Below, piece after piece: positions 1-6,652 of a DNA stretch of 10,752 bases. The notes under the pieces were generated by a model. The model saw only the letters and a program-made list of their open reading frames with translations, was not told the DNA's origin and made no database searches. The stretch is from an uncultured Pseudomonadota bacterium (GTDB lineage: Bacteria > Myxococcota > UBA796), in contig CAJWHX010000077.1 in NCBI GenBank assembly GCA_913040875.1, forward strand, positions 1 to 10,752, read 5' to 3'. The first letter of the stretch is position 1. Every line of letters begins with the position of its first letter. The position numbers and the translations under genes were made by a program.

Positions 1-401
1 ACAATCGGTCAGATGCAATCATCAAAGACGTCGGGTCGCTATGGGTCCGATATAGAGGAATGTACGGTAATGAACCCTTGTTGTTTCAGATATACACCGA
101 TACGGCTGGGGTAAACCATGCATGGAAATGGTCCTCTATGCAAGATAGTCCGACAAGTGTGAACAGTGCCATCGAATTGACGCAAGTAACTCCTGAGCGC
201 ATAGTTGTTCGTGTAGATGGAATTGACATTCAAAGTCAAGGAACGGTGTATGTCTACAATCCCATTGAAGAAATCGGCGTGTTTGGCAAGATAGCAGAGA
301 ATCTTATTGGCAATCCATCGACGATAACGTACGATGCAAAGGCAACCAAGAACGATCAGGTTGTCAGTGAAGGTGTATTGGAAGTGACCTTTTTTGAATG
401 A
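1..401 (+). CDS. C-terminal part of an unrecognised protein (left-truncated)
   Basis: The reading frame is open from base 3, upstream of the first ATG at base 60, and ends at TGA 399-401. It therefore looks like the last ~132 residues of a gene entering from the left, not a 113-residue protein starting at base 60. I do not recognise the family. The visible part has no long hydrophobic stretch and no cysteines. It alternates short beta-prone runs (RIVVRVDGIDI, GTVYVYNP, STITYDAKAT, GVLEVTFF), which suggests a beta-rich soluble domain. A short aromatic stretch (LWVRYRGMYG) lies just before the base-60 ATG. The gene converges on the DedA-like gene with only 2 bases between the stop codons. An ORF antisense to it (39-536, -) is judged a shadow. 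Function is left open. Confidence 0.6.
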   Translation, partial: NRSDAIIKDVGSLWVRYRGMYGNEPLLFQIYTDTAGVNHAWKWSSMQDSPTSVNSAIELTQVTPERIVVRVDGIDIQSQGTVYVYNPIEEIGVFGKIAENLIGNPSTITYDAKATKNDQVVSEGVLEVTFFE

Positions 402-403
402 CC

Positions 404-1006
404 TTACGTCGTTAGTGATATTCCACCAATGATGCTCAGTACGTACAGCATTTGTTTGGGAATCCGAGTGAGCATCGCTAGCGAGAATCCAACGTAGTCC
501 ATTCGGATGGCTCCAGCGGTCCAAGTTAGAAGGCACAGAGGGATCGGAAGCATAGATGCTATGGCCACACCTTTAGCTCCTCGTTCTCGAAAACTGGTGT
601 ACAATGATGGCCACTTTGTCTGGATTAGTCGGTCGTACTTTTCAGGAAAGCCAATCCAATGTCCTAGCCAGTACCCGAAATGTCCAGACGAAATACTGGT
701 TCCACTGGTTAGGAGACCAATCATCCAAGGTGAGTGGCCACCTTGAATGGCGATGTACATCGGAATCGCAGCACCAATTGGTGTGGGGAAGGTTTCTATG
801 ACAACCACGATGCCAATGAGTCCAAGTAGTCCCACTTGAGTGATGAGATCTGTTGCCAAACGTTCGATATCCTCTTGAAAAAGTACCCCCAACAGTACAA
901 ATATCACAAAAAAGCAAGCAAGATGTATGAGTGCTTGCGTACCGGATAAGGAAATTTTAGGAGACGGTGGAGTCATGATTTGGTTGACAAAAGAGGCTAA
1001 TTTCAA
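404..1006 (-). CDS. DedA/VTT-domain (SNARE-associated type) integral membrane protein
   Basis: A 200-residue protein of the DedA/VTT superfamily, inner-membrane proteins linked to lipid scrambling, polyprenyl-phosphate recycling or envelope homeostasis. Hydrophobic segments are visible at about 25-43, 58-85, 93-118 and 146-200. The re-entrant-loop signature is ETFPTPIGAA (71-80), followed by GHFGYWLGHWIG (108-119), the usual G-x-x-x-Y-x-x-G glycine pattern. A second half-loop, MLPIPLCLLTWTAGA (152-166), follows. The length is typical. I chose the TTG start at 1006 because AAGGGG (bases 1021-1016 on this strand) lies 9 bases upstream; the next ATG (976-974) would remove 10 residues and has no such site. 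The gene diverges from the aldo-keto reductase gene. Substrate is unknown; nothing ties it functionally to its neighbours. Confidence 0.8.
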   Translation of the reverse strand: MKLASFVNQIMTPPSPKISLSGTQALIHLACFFVIFVLLGVLFQEDIERLATDLITQVGLLGLIGIVVVIETFPTPIGAAIPMYIAIQGGHSPWMIGLLTSGTSISSGHFGYWLGHWIGFPEKYDRLIQTKWPSLYTSFRERGAKGVAIASMLPIPLCLLTWTAGAIRMDYVGFSLAMLTRIPKQMLYVLSIIGGISLTT

Positions 1007-1010
1007 TAAT
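984..1010 (+). promoter_or_regulatory. Candidate sigma-70 promoter for the aldo-keto reductase operon
   Basis: A perfect TTGACA at 984-989 lies inside the 5' end of the divergent DedA-like gene. AATAAT (1005-1010) follows with a 15-base spacer; TAATTA (1007-1012) would give a 17-base spacer but a poorer -10. Transcription would start near 1018, leaving a leader of about 55-60 bases before the ATG at 1076. The -35 is strong by eye, but the -10 and spacing are not ideal. Confidence 0.35.
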
Positions 1011-1015
1011 TAGAA

Positions 1016-1021
1016 CCCCTT
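1016..1021 (-). promoter_or_regulatory. Ribosome binding site AAGGGG deciding a TTG start
   Basis: On the minus strand AAGGGG ends 9 bases before TTG 1006-1004. No comparable site precedes the in-frame ATG at 976. This supports a TTG start for the DedA-like gene. Confidence 0.5.
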
Positions 1022-1075
1022 ATGGTTTTTGGAATCATCTGACCAGTAGATTGTTTTGCGCGGGAGGCGTGCCTT

Positions 1076-1984
1076 ATGTTGAAACCCAGTCAAACCCCAC
1101 ACCGTCTTGGGAAATCTTCCCTTTCTGTTTACCCCCTTGCGTATGGTATGTGGCGCTTTGCAGGAACATCGGTGTCAGATGCAGAAGCGAAGATTCAAGC
1201 AGCGTTGGATGTTGGGATTACCCTCTTTGATCAGGCGGATGTATACGGCTGTGATGGAGGTGGTAGTTTTGGTGATTCAGAGGCGCTGTTTGGAGATGTA
1301 TTATCGGGAAATCGAGAGCTTCGAGACAAGATGACGATTGCTACAAAAGGCGGTATCGTACTTGGGGTCCCTTATGATTCGAGTCCTGAGTATTTACGAA
1401 GAGCCGTTGAGAACTCTCTTCGTCGAATGAAGATTGACGTCATCGATCTGTATCAAATCCACCGTCCAGACTTCCTCGGGCATCCAGCCCGGATCGCTGA
1501 AGTGCTCACTGAACTCAGGGAGGCAGGAAAGATTAAAGAAGTCGGTGTGTCGAATTATACCGTATCTCAGTTTTCAGCATTGCAGGCACATTTGCCGTTT
1601 CCAATTGCCACACGCCAGCCAGAGTTTTCCTGTTTGCAGCATTCTATTCTGCGGGATGGAATTCTTGATCAATGCTTAGAGAAGGGTGTCACTCCACTCG
1701 CATGGTCACCATTGGCTGGAGGTTCACTCTTTGAACAACAACCAGCTGATGAAAAGGTCCGTAACACACAGCAGGTATTGCAGCGGATCGCATCAGAGCA
1801 AAATGTATCGGTTAGTGCAGTAGCTCTTGCTTGGACGATGGTTCACCCCAGCGGTGTCATCCCCATTATCGGTACACAAAACATCGCGCGGATTCGTGAA
1901 AGCGTGGATGCTTTCCGTGTCAGTCTTTCGCGTACAGAGTGGAACGAGATACTGGTTGCGGCACAAGGGTACCCACTGCCGTAG
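1076..1984 (+). CDS. Aldo/keto reductase, YdhF-like
   Basis: A 302-residue NAD(P)H-dependent oxidoreductase with an AKR (beta/alpha)8 barrel. The catalytic tetrad is visible: D52 and Y57 in FDQADVYG, K91 in ATKGG, and H129 in QIHRPD. GVSNY (157-161), PLAWSPLAGG and PIIGTQ are typical AKR motifs. Layout and length follow E. coli YdhF, including a similar ending (AAQGYPLP). No signal peptide is seen, so it should be cytosolic. The ATG has a good ribosome binding site (GGGAGG, 8 bases upstream). It is first in a three-gene operon; the dioxygenase starts 10 bases after its stop. In that context it could reduce a sugar aldehyde, such as 6-oxo-glucose left after desulfonation of sulfoquinovose (the role of SmoB/SquF-type reductases). 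That role is inference from context; the AKR assignment itself is firm. Confidence 0.9.
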   Translation: MLKPSQTPHRLGKSSLSVYPLAYGMWRFAGTSVSDAEAKIQAALDVGITLFDQADVYGCDGGGSFGDSEALFGDVLSGNRELRDKMTIATKGGIVLGVPYDSSPEYLRRAVENSLRRMKIDVIDLYQIHRPDFLGHPARIAEVLTELREAGKIKEVGVSNYTVSQFSALQAHLPFPIATRQPEFSCLQHSILRDGILDQCLEKGVTPLAWSPLAGGSLFEQQPADEKVRNTQQVLQRIASEQNVSVSAVALAWTMVHPSGVIPIIGTQNIARIRESVDAFRVSLSRTEWNEILVAAQGYPLP

Positions 1985-1987
1985 GAG
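1983..1987 (+). promoter_or_regulatory. Ribosome binding site AGGAG deciding a GTG start
   Basis: AGGAG overlaps the TAG stop of the aldo-keto reductase and ends 7 bases before GTG 1995-1997. This spacing favours GTG 1995 over TTG 1998. The frame is open further upstream, but only as an overlap with the reductase gene. Confidence 0.55.
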
Positions 1988-1994
1988 AAGTGCT

Positions 1995-2963
1995 GTGTTG
2001 AAAGAATTTCGATTGGAAGAACAAAGATCGGTTGACGATGTCTTGTTTCCGCTATGTCTGGGCCTAGAGGAAGCCGTGGAAAAGGAGGCGTTCTTTGCTT
2101 GGGTCGTGACCCAGGGAATTGAATGGAGGCGTCTACTGCTTCATCACGGGGCTATTTTACTGCGCGACTGTCCAATCGATGCACCTGAAGATTTCGAGCG
2201 GTTGCTCGATGATGTAGGATTTCCGCGGATGCCCTACGTTGGTGGTGCCGCTCCTAGAACTGCAGTGACAAGCAGAGTTTTGACCTCGAATGAATCTCCT
2301 CCATCAGAACCGATTCCATTTCATCACGAGATGGCTCAAGTTCCAAATCCACCGGCCTATATTTTCTTTTACTGCGATTTACCTCCTGAGCATGGCGGGC
2401 AAACCCCAATTGTGCATTCCCATCAAGTGTACAAGCGTTTCGTGGGGATTGACCAAGAGTTTGCTGAGAAGGTTGAGCGGACGGGTGTACGATATGTTCG
2501 AGTAATGCCGGAAGAAGATGATCCCAGTAGCGCCATTGGCCGATCGTGGAAAAGTACATTTCTGACGGATAATAAAGACGTCGCTGAAGAAAAGATGCGC
2601 CAGTTGGGGACCTCATGGAAGTGGTTGGGAGACGGAAATCTTTTAACTGAAACGGCTACAGTGCCTGCCATACGGGTAGAACCTCGATCACAGCGTAAGA
2701 CATTCTTCAATTCAATGGTGGCTGCCTACACAGGATGGATAGACTCACGCAATGATCCAACCAAGTCGGTAAAATGTGGGGATGGCTCACCAGTCAACGG
2801 CGAAGTATTGGTACAGACAGGTCAAGCCATGAACGAAGAATGTGTTGCTTTCACGTGGCAAAAGGGCGACGTGCTGTTGATCGACAACCAACTCGTGCTT
2901 CATTCCCGCCGTCCATTCTCAGGAAAGCGTCGAATATTGGCTTCGATCTCTCCGATGGAGTAG
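1995..2963 (+). CDS. TauD/TfdA-family Fe(II)/2-oxoglutarate dioxygenase
   Basis: A 322-residue member of the TauD/TfdA (clavaminate synthase-like) family of non-haem iron oxygenases, which couple 2-oxoglutarate decarboxylation to substrate hydroxylation. The iron-binding triad is visible: H110 and E112 in FHHEMAQ (HxE form) and distal H303 in VLHSRRPF. R312/R313 (GKRR) supply the 2-oxoglutarate-binding arginine. GGQTPIVHSHQVY, FFNSMVAAYTGW and GDVLLIDNQ resemble the longer clavaminate synthase-like branch (plant At3g21360 type, SyrP-like) rather than compact taurine dioxygenase. The frame runs upstream into the reductase gene, but the AGGAG site selects GTG 1995. It sits between a reductase and a sulfoquinovosidase-like glycosidase, only 1 base from the latter. 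A sugar-sulfonate dioxygenase role (SqoD-like) is possible by context; the substrate cannot be read from sequence. Confidence 0.88.
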   Translation: MLKEFRLEEQRSVDDVLFPLCLGLEEAVEKEAFFAWVVTQGIEWRRLLLHHGAILLRDCPIDAPEDFERLLDDVGFPRMPYVGGAAPRTAVTSRVLTSNESPPSEPIPFHHEMAQVPNPPAYIFFYCDLPPEHGGQTPIVHSHQVYKRFVGIDQEFAEKVERTGVRYVRVMPEEDDPSSAIGRSWKSTFLTDNKDVAEEKMRQLGTSWKWLGDGNLLTETATVPAIRVEPRSQRKTFFNSMVAAYTGWIDSRNDPTKSVKCGDGSPVNGEVLVQTGQAMNEECVAFTWQKGDVLLIDNQLVLHSRRPFSGKRRILASISPME

Positions 2964-2964
2964 T

Positions 2965-5118
2965 ATGATACAATTGACGCCTCCGAGTAACAATTCTCAG
3001 TTTCGTTTTGGTGACTTCGAACTCCACTGGGATGGGGAGAGGCAACAACTAACCCTGTTTCATTTTGAGACCAAGCAGACGTTGTGGAGTACGATACCTC
3101 AACAAGGTTGGATACGTGCATCTCACAAAGAAGATACCTTTGATGAATCGAGAGGATACTTCTTTCTTAAACAACAGTCTCTCGGTTCCACTTCTGCTCA
3201 AACAGTCGATTCTATTGAGTATGGAGACACGCAAGATCAAGTCGTACTGTCCGGATATCTACAGGGTTCATCCAAGTATCAGTACCGAATGTTGGTTTCT
3301 GCGATGGATGACAAGCAGATTCAGTTGCGTGTGGAGTTGGACGATTCTTCCAACCTGAATCACATACAGTTGTGTTTCTCTACGGCGCCCGACAATCAAA
3401 TCTTTGGTTTTGGCGAGCAACTGACCTATTTGAACCTCAAGGGACGGTCTTTCCTTGTTTTGAGTCAAGAACCCGGTATTGGTCGTGGTGTTCAACCGCT
3501 AACGTGGATGATGAACACCTTCTTTAAAGCTGGCGGTGGCTGGAATTGTTCCAACGCGCCTGCACCGTATTTTCTGACGTCAGACGGTCAGGCCTTCTGT
3601 TTGGAAAACGATGAGCCCAGTTTCTTTGACTTGAGCGAGTCGACAACGGTAGACGTCGATGTCTTTTCCAATGTACTCACGGCACGTGTGTTCTTCGGAC
3701 GAAATCCCAAAGAGATTGTTGAGGGTTATACCAGATATTGTGGGCGGATGGCAGAACCACCCAAATGGTTAGACAATGGGGCTGTAATTGGGATGCAAGG
3801 CGGCACAGACGCTGTTTTGAATACATTGGGGCGTCTACAGTCTGCTAAGGCAGCGATTGCCGGATTTTGGCTCCAAGATTGGGTTGGCGCGCGAACTACC
3901 TCGATTGGCAAGCAGCTTTGGTGGAATTGGGAGTTGGATGAAAACAGGTATCCTAACTGGGAAGGGTTATTGCAAACCCTGCATCAGCAGTCGATGGTGG
4001 CGCTAACCTACTTGAATCCCTTTGTGGTAGACGTATCTGAGCGTGAAGGGGTGCGGCGGAATCTCTACAGAGAAGCGATTGATAAAGGCTATGTCATCAA
4101 GCGTCAAGACGGGTCCGTCTATCAAATCATGAATACGTCCTTCTCCGCGGCGTTGCTCGATCTAACGGTCGCAGATTGCCGAGTGTGGATAAAAGAGGTC
4201 ATGAAAGAAAAACTCCTGAAACTCAATGTCCACGGGTGGATGGCAGACTTTGGAGAGGCGCTTCCTTTTGATGCGGTACTGAGCGATGGTTCAGATCCAC
4301 TAACGTACCACAATCGATATCCTGTAGAATGGGCGAAACTCAATCGAGAAGCCATTCAAGAGGCAGGTAAAGAAGGGGAGATACTGTTCTTCAATCGAGC
4401 GGGGTACACCGGTTCTACTCGCCACAGTACGATGTTTTGGATGGGAGACCAATTGACCAGCTGGAGTCAGTACGACGGTATCAAGGGCGCTGTGATCGGT
4501 TTGATGTCCAGTGGACTGTCAGGCATTTCCCTCAATCATGGGGATATCGGTGGATACATCTCGACCAATCCACCCAAAATCCCTTTCAATATCCCGTTTA
4601 TTGGTTACGCACGAAAGCCTGAACTGCTCAAACGATGGATTGAAATGTATGCCTTTACAGCGATGTTTCGTACCCACGAAGGGAATCAGCCAACTCGACA
4701 CATTCAAGTGGACTCCAATGAGGACGTTCTGAAGCAGTTTGCATTCTTCTCTCGAGTCTACAAAGAGTTGGCGCCCTATCGTAGGGGACTCTTTCGTGAG
4801 GCGGCTGAACAAGGATTGCCAGTGGTACGTCACCCTTGGTTGGTCTACCCAAACGACCCTGAGAGTTTGAGTTTACGCTGGCAGTTTTACATGGGTGACG
4901 ATGTATTGGTTGCACCCGTACTGGACCCGAAGACCTCGGTTGTGTCGGTTTATTTTCCAAAGGGTACGTGGAAGCGCTTGTCCATTGGGGAAGACGTTGA
5001 GAGCGACGGGGAGTGGAGAGAGGTCGATGCGCCTCTTGGTAACCCAGCTGTCTATTTTGCTTCTCAGTCCGAGTATGCAGAGCTGTTTGAGGGCATCAAA
5101 AACCGTTGGGGGCAATGA
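2965..5118 (+). CDS. GH31 alpha-glycosidase of the sulfoquinovosidase (YihQ) type, with altered sulfonate site
   Basis: A 717-residue cytosolic glycoside hydrolase (no signal peptide) close in layout to E. coli YihQ, which releases sulfoquinovose from sulfoquinovosyl glycerol. The beta-sandwich N-domain includes FGFGEQLTYLNLKG. The catalytic barrel holds GMQGGTD (Q278), FWLQDW (Q304), nucleophile D428 in WMADFGE and acid/base D495 in MGDQ. MFRTHEGNQP follows. Aligning with YihQ from memory without gaps across 278-322, Q262, Q288, W304 and Y508 are kept (Q278, Q304, W320, Y531). R301, which contacts the sulfonate, is replaced by Q317 in GKQLWWNW. The loop after Y531 appears about 11 residues longer than in YihQ. 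It is the last gene of the operon; ATG lies 1 base past the dioxygenase stop, with GGAG just upstream, so translation is probably coupled. It acts on an alpha-glycoside; whether this is sulfonated is open. Confidence 0.9.
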   Translation: MIQLTPPSNNSQFRFGDFELHWDGERQQLTLFHFETKQTLWSTIPQQGWIRASHKEDTFDESRGYFFLKQQSLGSTSAQTVDSIEYGDTQDQVVLSGYLQGSSKYQYRMLVSAMDDKQIQLRVELDDSSNLNHIQLCFSTAPDNQIFGFGEQLTYLNLKGRSFLVLSQEPGIGRGVQPLTWMMNTFFKAGGGWNCSNAPAPYFLTSDGQAFCLENDEPSFFDLSESTTVDVDVFSNVLTARVFFGRNPKEIVEGYTRYCGRMAEPPKWLDNGAVIGMQGGTDAVLNTLGRLQSAKAAIAGFWLQDWVGARTTSIGKQLWWNWELDENRYPNWEGLLQTLHQQSMVALTYLNPFVVDVSEREGVRRNLYREAIDKGYVIKRQDGSVYQIMNTSFSAALLDLTVADCRVWIKEVMKEKLLKLNVHGWMADFGEALPFDAVLSDGSDPLTYHNRYPVEWAKLNREAIQEAGKEGEILFFNRAGYTGSTRHSTMFWMGDQLTSWSQYDGIKGAVIGLMSSGLSGISLNHGDIGGYISTNPPKIPFNIPFIGYARKPELLKRWIEMYAFTAMFRTHEGNQPTRHIQVDSNEDVLKQFAFFSRVYKELAPYRRGLFREAAEQGLPVVRHPWLVYPNDPESLSLRWQFYMGDDVLVAPVLDPKTSVVSVYFPKGTWKRLSIGEDVESDGEWREVDAPLGNPAVYFASQSEYAELFEGIKNRWGQ

Positions 5119-5185
5119 TTTGGTGTACCACACTCGAGAATCAATACCGTTATGATGATATATTTCGAGAACAAAGGAGACCACC
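5119..5185 (+). other. Short intergenic stretch after the GH31 gene
   Basis: The 67 bases between the GH31 stop and the next start hold no convincing rho-independent terminator. An AT-rich run (TATGATGATATATTT) could contain a -10 element but lacks a matching -35 at normal spacing. The run ends in AAGGAGA, the ribosome binding site of the next gene. The downstream gene may be read from the operon promoter or from an unrecognised one. Confidence 0.4.
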
Positions 5186-5617
5186 ATGTCAGATTTTGAT
5201 GCCAGTGTTATCTATGGAATCGTTGTTGAATCAGCGATTATCGGGCAGTTGAAAAGTGAGGATATTCTCACAAAAAAGTGGTGCGACGATGACGATCTGT
5301 AGCAAATAGCGGATTGGCTCAACGAGAAGTACAAGGCAAGGCTACGAAAAGGGCTCCGCTTTACTTGCACCCACTACCCGTTAACGAGGGTCCTTGGACT
5401 GTCGATAGCCAAAACGGGGATGGATAGTGAGGGTGTGTTTGAATGTACATACCTTGAGGACCTCGCCGTGATGAATGAGATACTAGAGGAGGTCAACCCA
5501 GGTTGTCAGCCCAAACTGTACCTGACCGGTAGAGCGTACTAGTCTAAGCTCTCAACGACGTCGATTGGTCAGATGAACGCTCTGTTGCCCATCCTGTTGG
5601 GATACAATCTTTTCTGA
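5186..5617 (+). pseudogene. Unrecognised small gene interrupted by two in-frame TAG codons
   Basis: ATG 5186 follows AAGGAG at 6 bases, a strong start. The frame encodes 38 residues, then TAG (5300-5302), 79 residues, TAG (5540-5542), then 24 residues and TGA (5615-5617), only 42 bases before the converging ATPase gene. Read through, it would give about 143 residues of ordinary, protein-like composition (for example QIADWLNEKYKARLRKG, YLEDLAVMNEILEEVNPG, GQMNALLPILLGYNLF). No frameshift is needed. The first TAG precedes CAA, so a CAG-to-TAG transition giving QQ is an easy explanation. I do not recognise the family. It could be a decaying gene, a gene with amber readthrough, or a 38-residue peptide followed by chance-open sequence. 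Three other genes here (reductase, dioxygenase, BagB-like ATPase) stop at TAG, so genome-wide amber reassignment is unlikely. Confidence 0.45.
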
Positions 5618-5659
5618 TACAGCCTCTTCCAGGAGCGGATCAGCGTCATGTGTCGGACA
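5618..5659. other. Convergent gap between interrupted gene and BagB-like gene
   Basis: This is a 42-base gap. It ends in an odd-length inverted repeat, GTGTCGGACAC (5650-5660). Its centre is too small for a full hairpin and no T-run follows in either direction, so I do not call a terminator. Confidence 0.3.
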
Positions 5660-6652
5660 CTATAATCCCAAACTCCACTGCCACAGTCCATCTATGCTCT
5701 CAAGGCGTTCGGGCTCGGAAACTGACAGGTGTAAGGTATACTGTCGGGTAACCTCAGCATCCAAGGCTGGATGGTGTAGCCGCACTTCTTCCATCAGGGC
5801 TCTGATTTCTGGGTTTGTTCCATTCTCCGGTATTGCCGGTAAGTCGATCGGTGTTTTGTTCAACAAGCGACCGGTGATTGAAATGTTCTTGGCTTCAAGA
5901 CTCTCTTTGAGTGCGTCGAGCTGCTGCAATCTACGATTGGGTACTTCGATCAGCCAGTACTCGGTATTTGGATGAATCAGTAGTTCATTGCCGCGCTCAG
6001 CCATCGCTTCGAGTGCAACGGCAGACTGCTTGAAGAGTGTGAAGAAATCACCGATGTCGCTGATCGTTTCACTGCCCAAGAAGAAGTTGAGACCCTTGGC
6101 GATGATGCCTTTGGCGAAGTTCATCGAGGCAAAGCCAGTCGATTTAGAGGTTAGCCACTGCAGACCCGAACTGGAAAAGAGGTGCTGAATTTTGTCAGGC
6201 GCATCGAAGAACTGCTGGGCGTTTTGAGCGGGAGGGGTGTCGACGACGATCGAATCGTAAAGACCCGTATCGACCAACTCCATCATTTTCATGACCGCCA
6301 TCATCTCTTGGATTCCGCCCATCTTTTCCTTGGCAAACTGGAAATACCGATTGTCAGCAAGCTTGTTCCAAGTGTTGGGAGAGGTGTGCAGTCGACTAAA
6401 GTCATCAAAGGCTTTGCCGGCATCGAGCATCATTGCCGACAGCTGTCCGCTACACTCCTCAGGTAAAGGTATCTCCGCGGCGCTGTTCCCTTCCATGTCT
6501 AAGTGTAGCGCGTCTGCGAGGCGCTGTGCGGGGTCAATTGTCAGCAGGACGCACCTTTTGCCGGCACGGGCTTCCGCCATCGCCATCGCCACAGAGGTTG
6601 TGGTTTTACCAACCCCGCCAGTGCCGCACATAAAGAGCACTTGTGTGTTCAC
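5660..6652 (-). CDS. ArsA/Get3-family ATPase, BagB (Rv3680)-like
   Basis: A P-loop ATPase of the ArsA/Get3 group, about 330 residues. Numbering from the GTG start, Walker A is CGTGGVGKTT (9-18) with catalytic K16; the SIMIBI signature lysine position is T11. LTIDPAQRLADAL (37-49) is the DPA adenine/switch motif, and VVDTPPAQNAQQFFDAP (136-152) is the switch II/Walker B region. This pattern matches mycobacterial Rv3680, whose P-loop also lacks the signature lysine. No CxxC zinc motif of Get3 and no ArsA-like metalloid cysteines are evident, so an arsenite-pump role is not supported. Start: GTG 6652-6650 forms a GTGA overlap with the upstream stop and has GGAGGG 6 bases ahead; ATG 6658 would sit directly against that site. 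It is third in the operon and probably pairs with the upstream ATPase in a heterodimer handling membrane or lipid-linked clients (inference). Confidence 0.88.
   Translation of the reverse strand: MNTQVLFMCGTGGVGKTTTSVAMAMAEARAGKRCVLLTIDPAQRLADALHLDMEGNSAAEIPLPEECSGQLSAMMLDAGKAFDDFSRLHTSPNTWNKLADNRYFQFAKEKMGGIQEMMAVMKMMELVDTGLYDSIVVDTPPAQNAQQFFDAPDKIQHLFSSSGLQWLTSKSTGFASMNFAKGIIAKGLNFFLGSETISDIGDFFTLFKQSAVALEAMAERGNELLIHPNTEYWLIEVPNRRLQQLDALKESLEAKNISITGRLLNKTPIDLPAIPENGTNPEIRALMEEVRLHHPALDAEVTRQYTLHLSVSEPERLESIDGLWQWSLGL

Noticed and set aside
7..15. GGTCAGATG repeated at 5567-5575
   Set aside because: Nine bases with no extension in flanks; expected by chance at about this length and not tied to any feature.
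39..536. 165-residue open frame on the minus strand
   Set aside because: It is antisense to the left partial gene and to the DedA-like gene, has no family-like motifs, and conflicts with better-supported frames.
5186..5617. Firm call of a pyrrolysine protein
   Set aside because: No pyl genes in the window, three neighbouring genes use TAG as stop, and simple nonsense mutation explains the first TAG.
5650..5666. Palindrome GTGTCGGACAC followed by TATAAT as a regulatory site
   Set aside because: TATAAT overlaps the minus-strand stop codon, no gene starts downstream of it, and the palindrome's centre is one base; likely chance.
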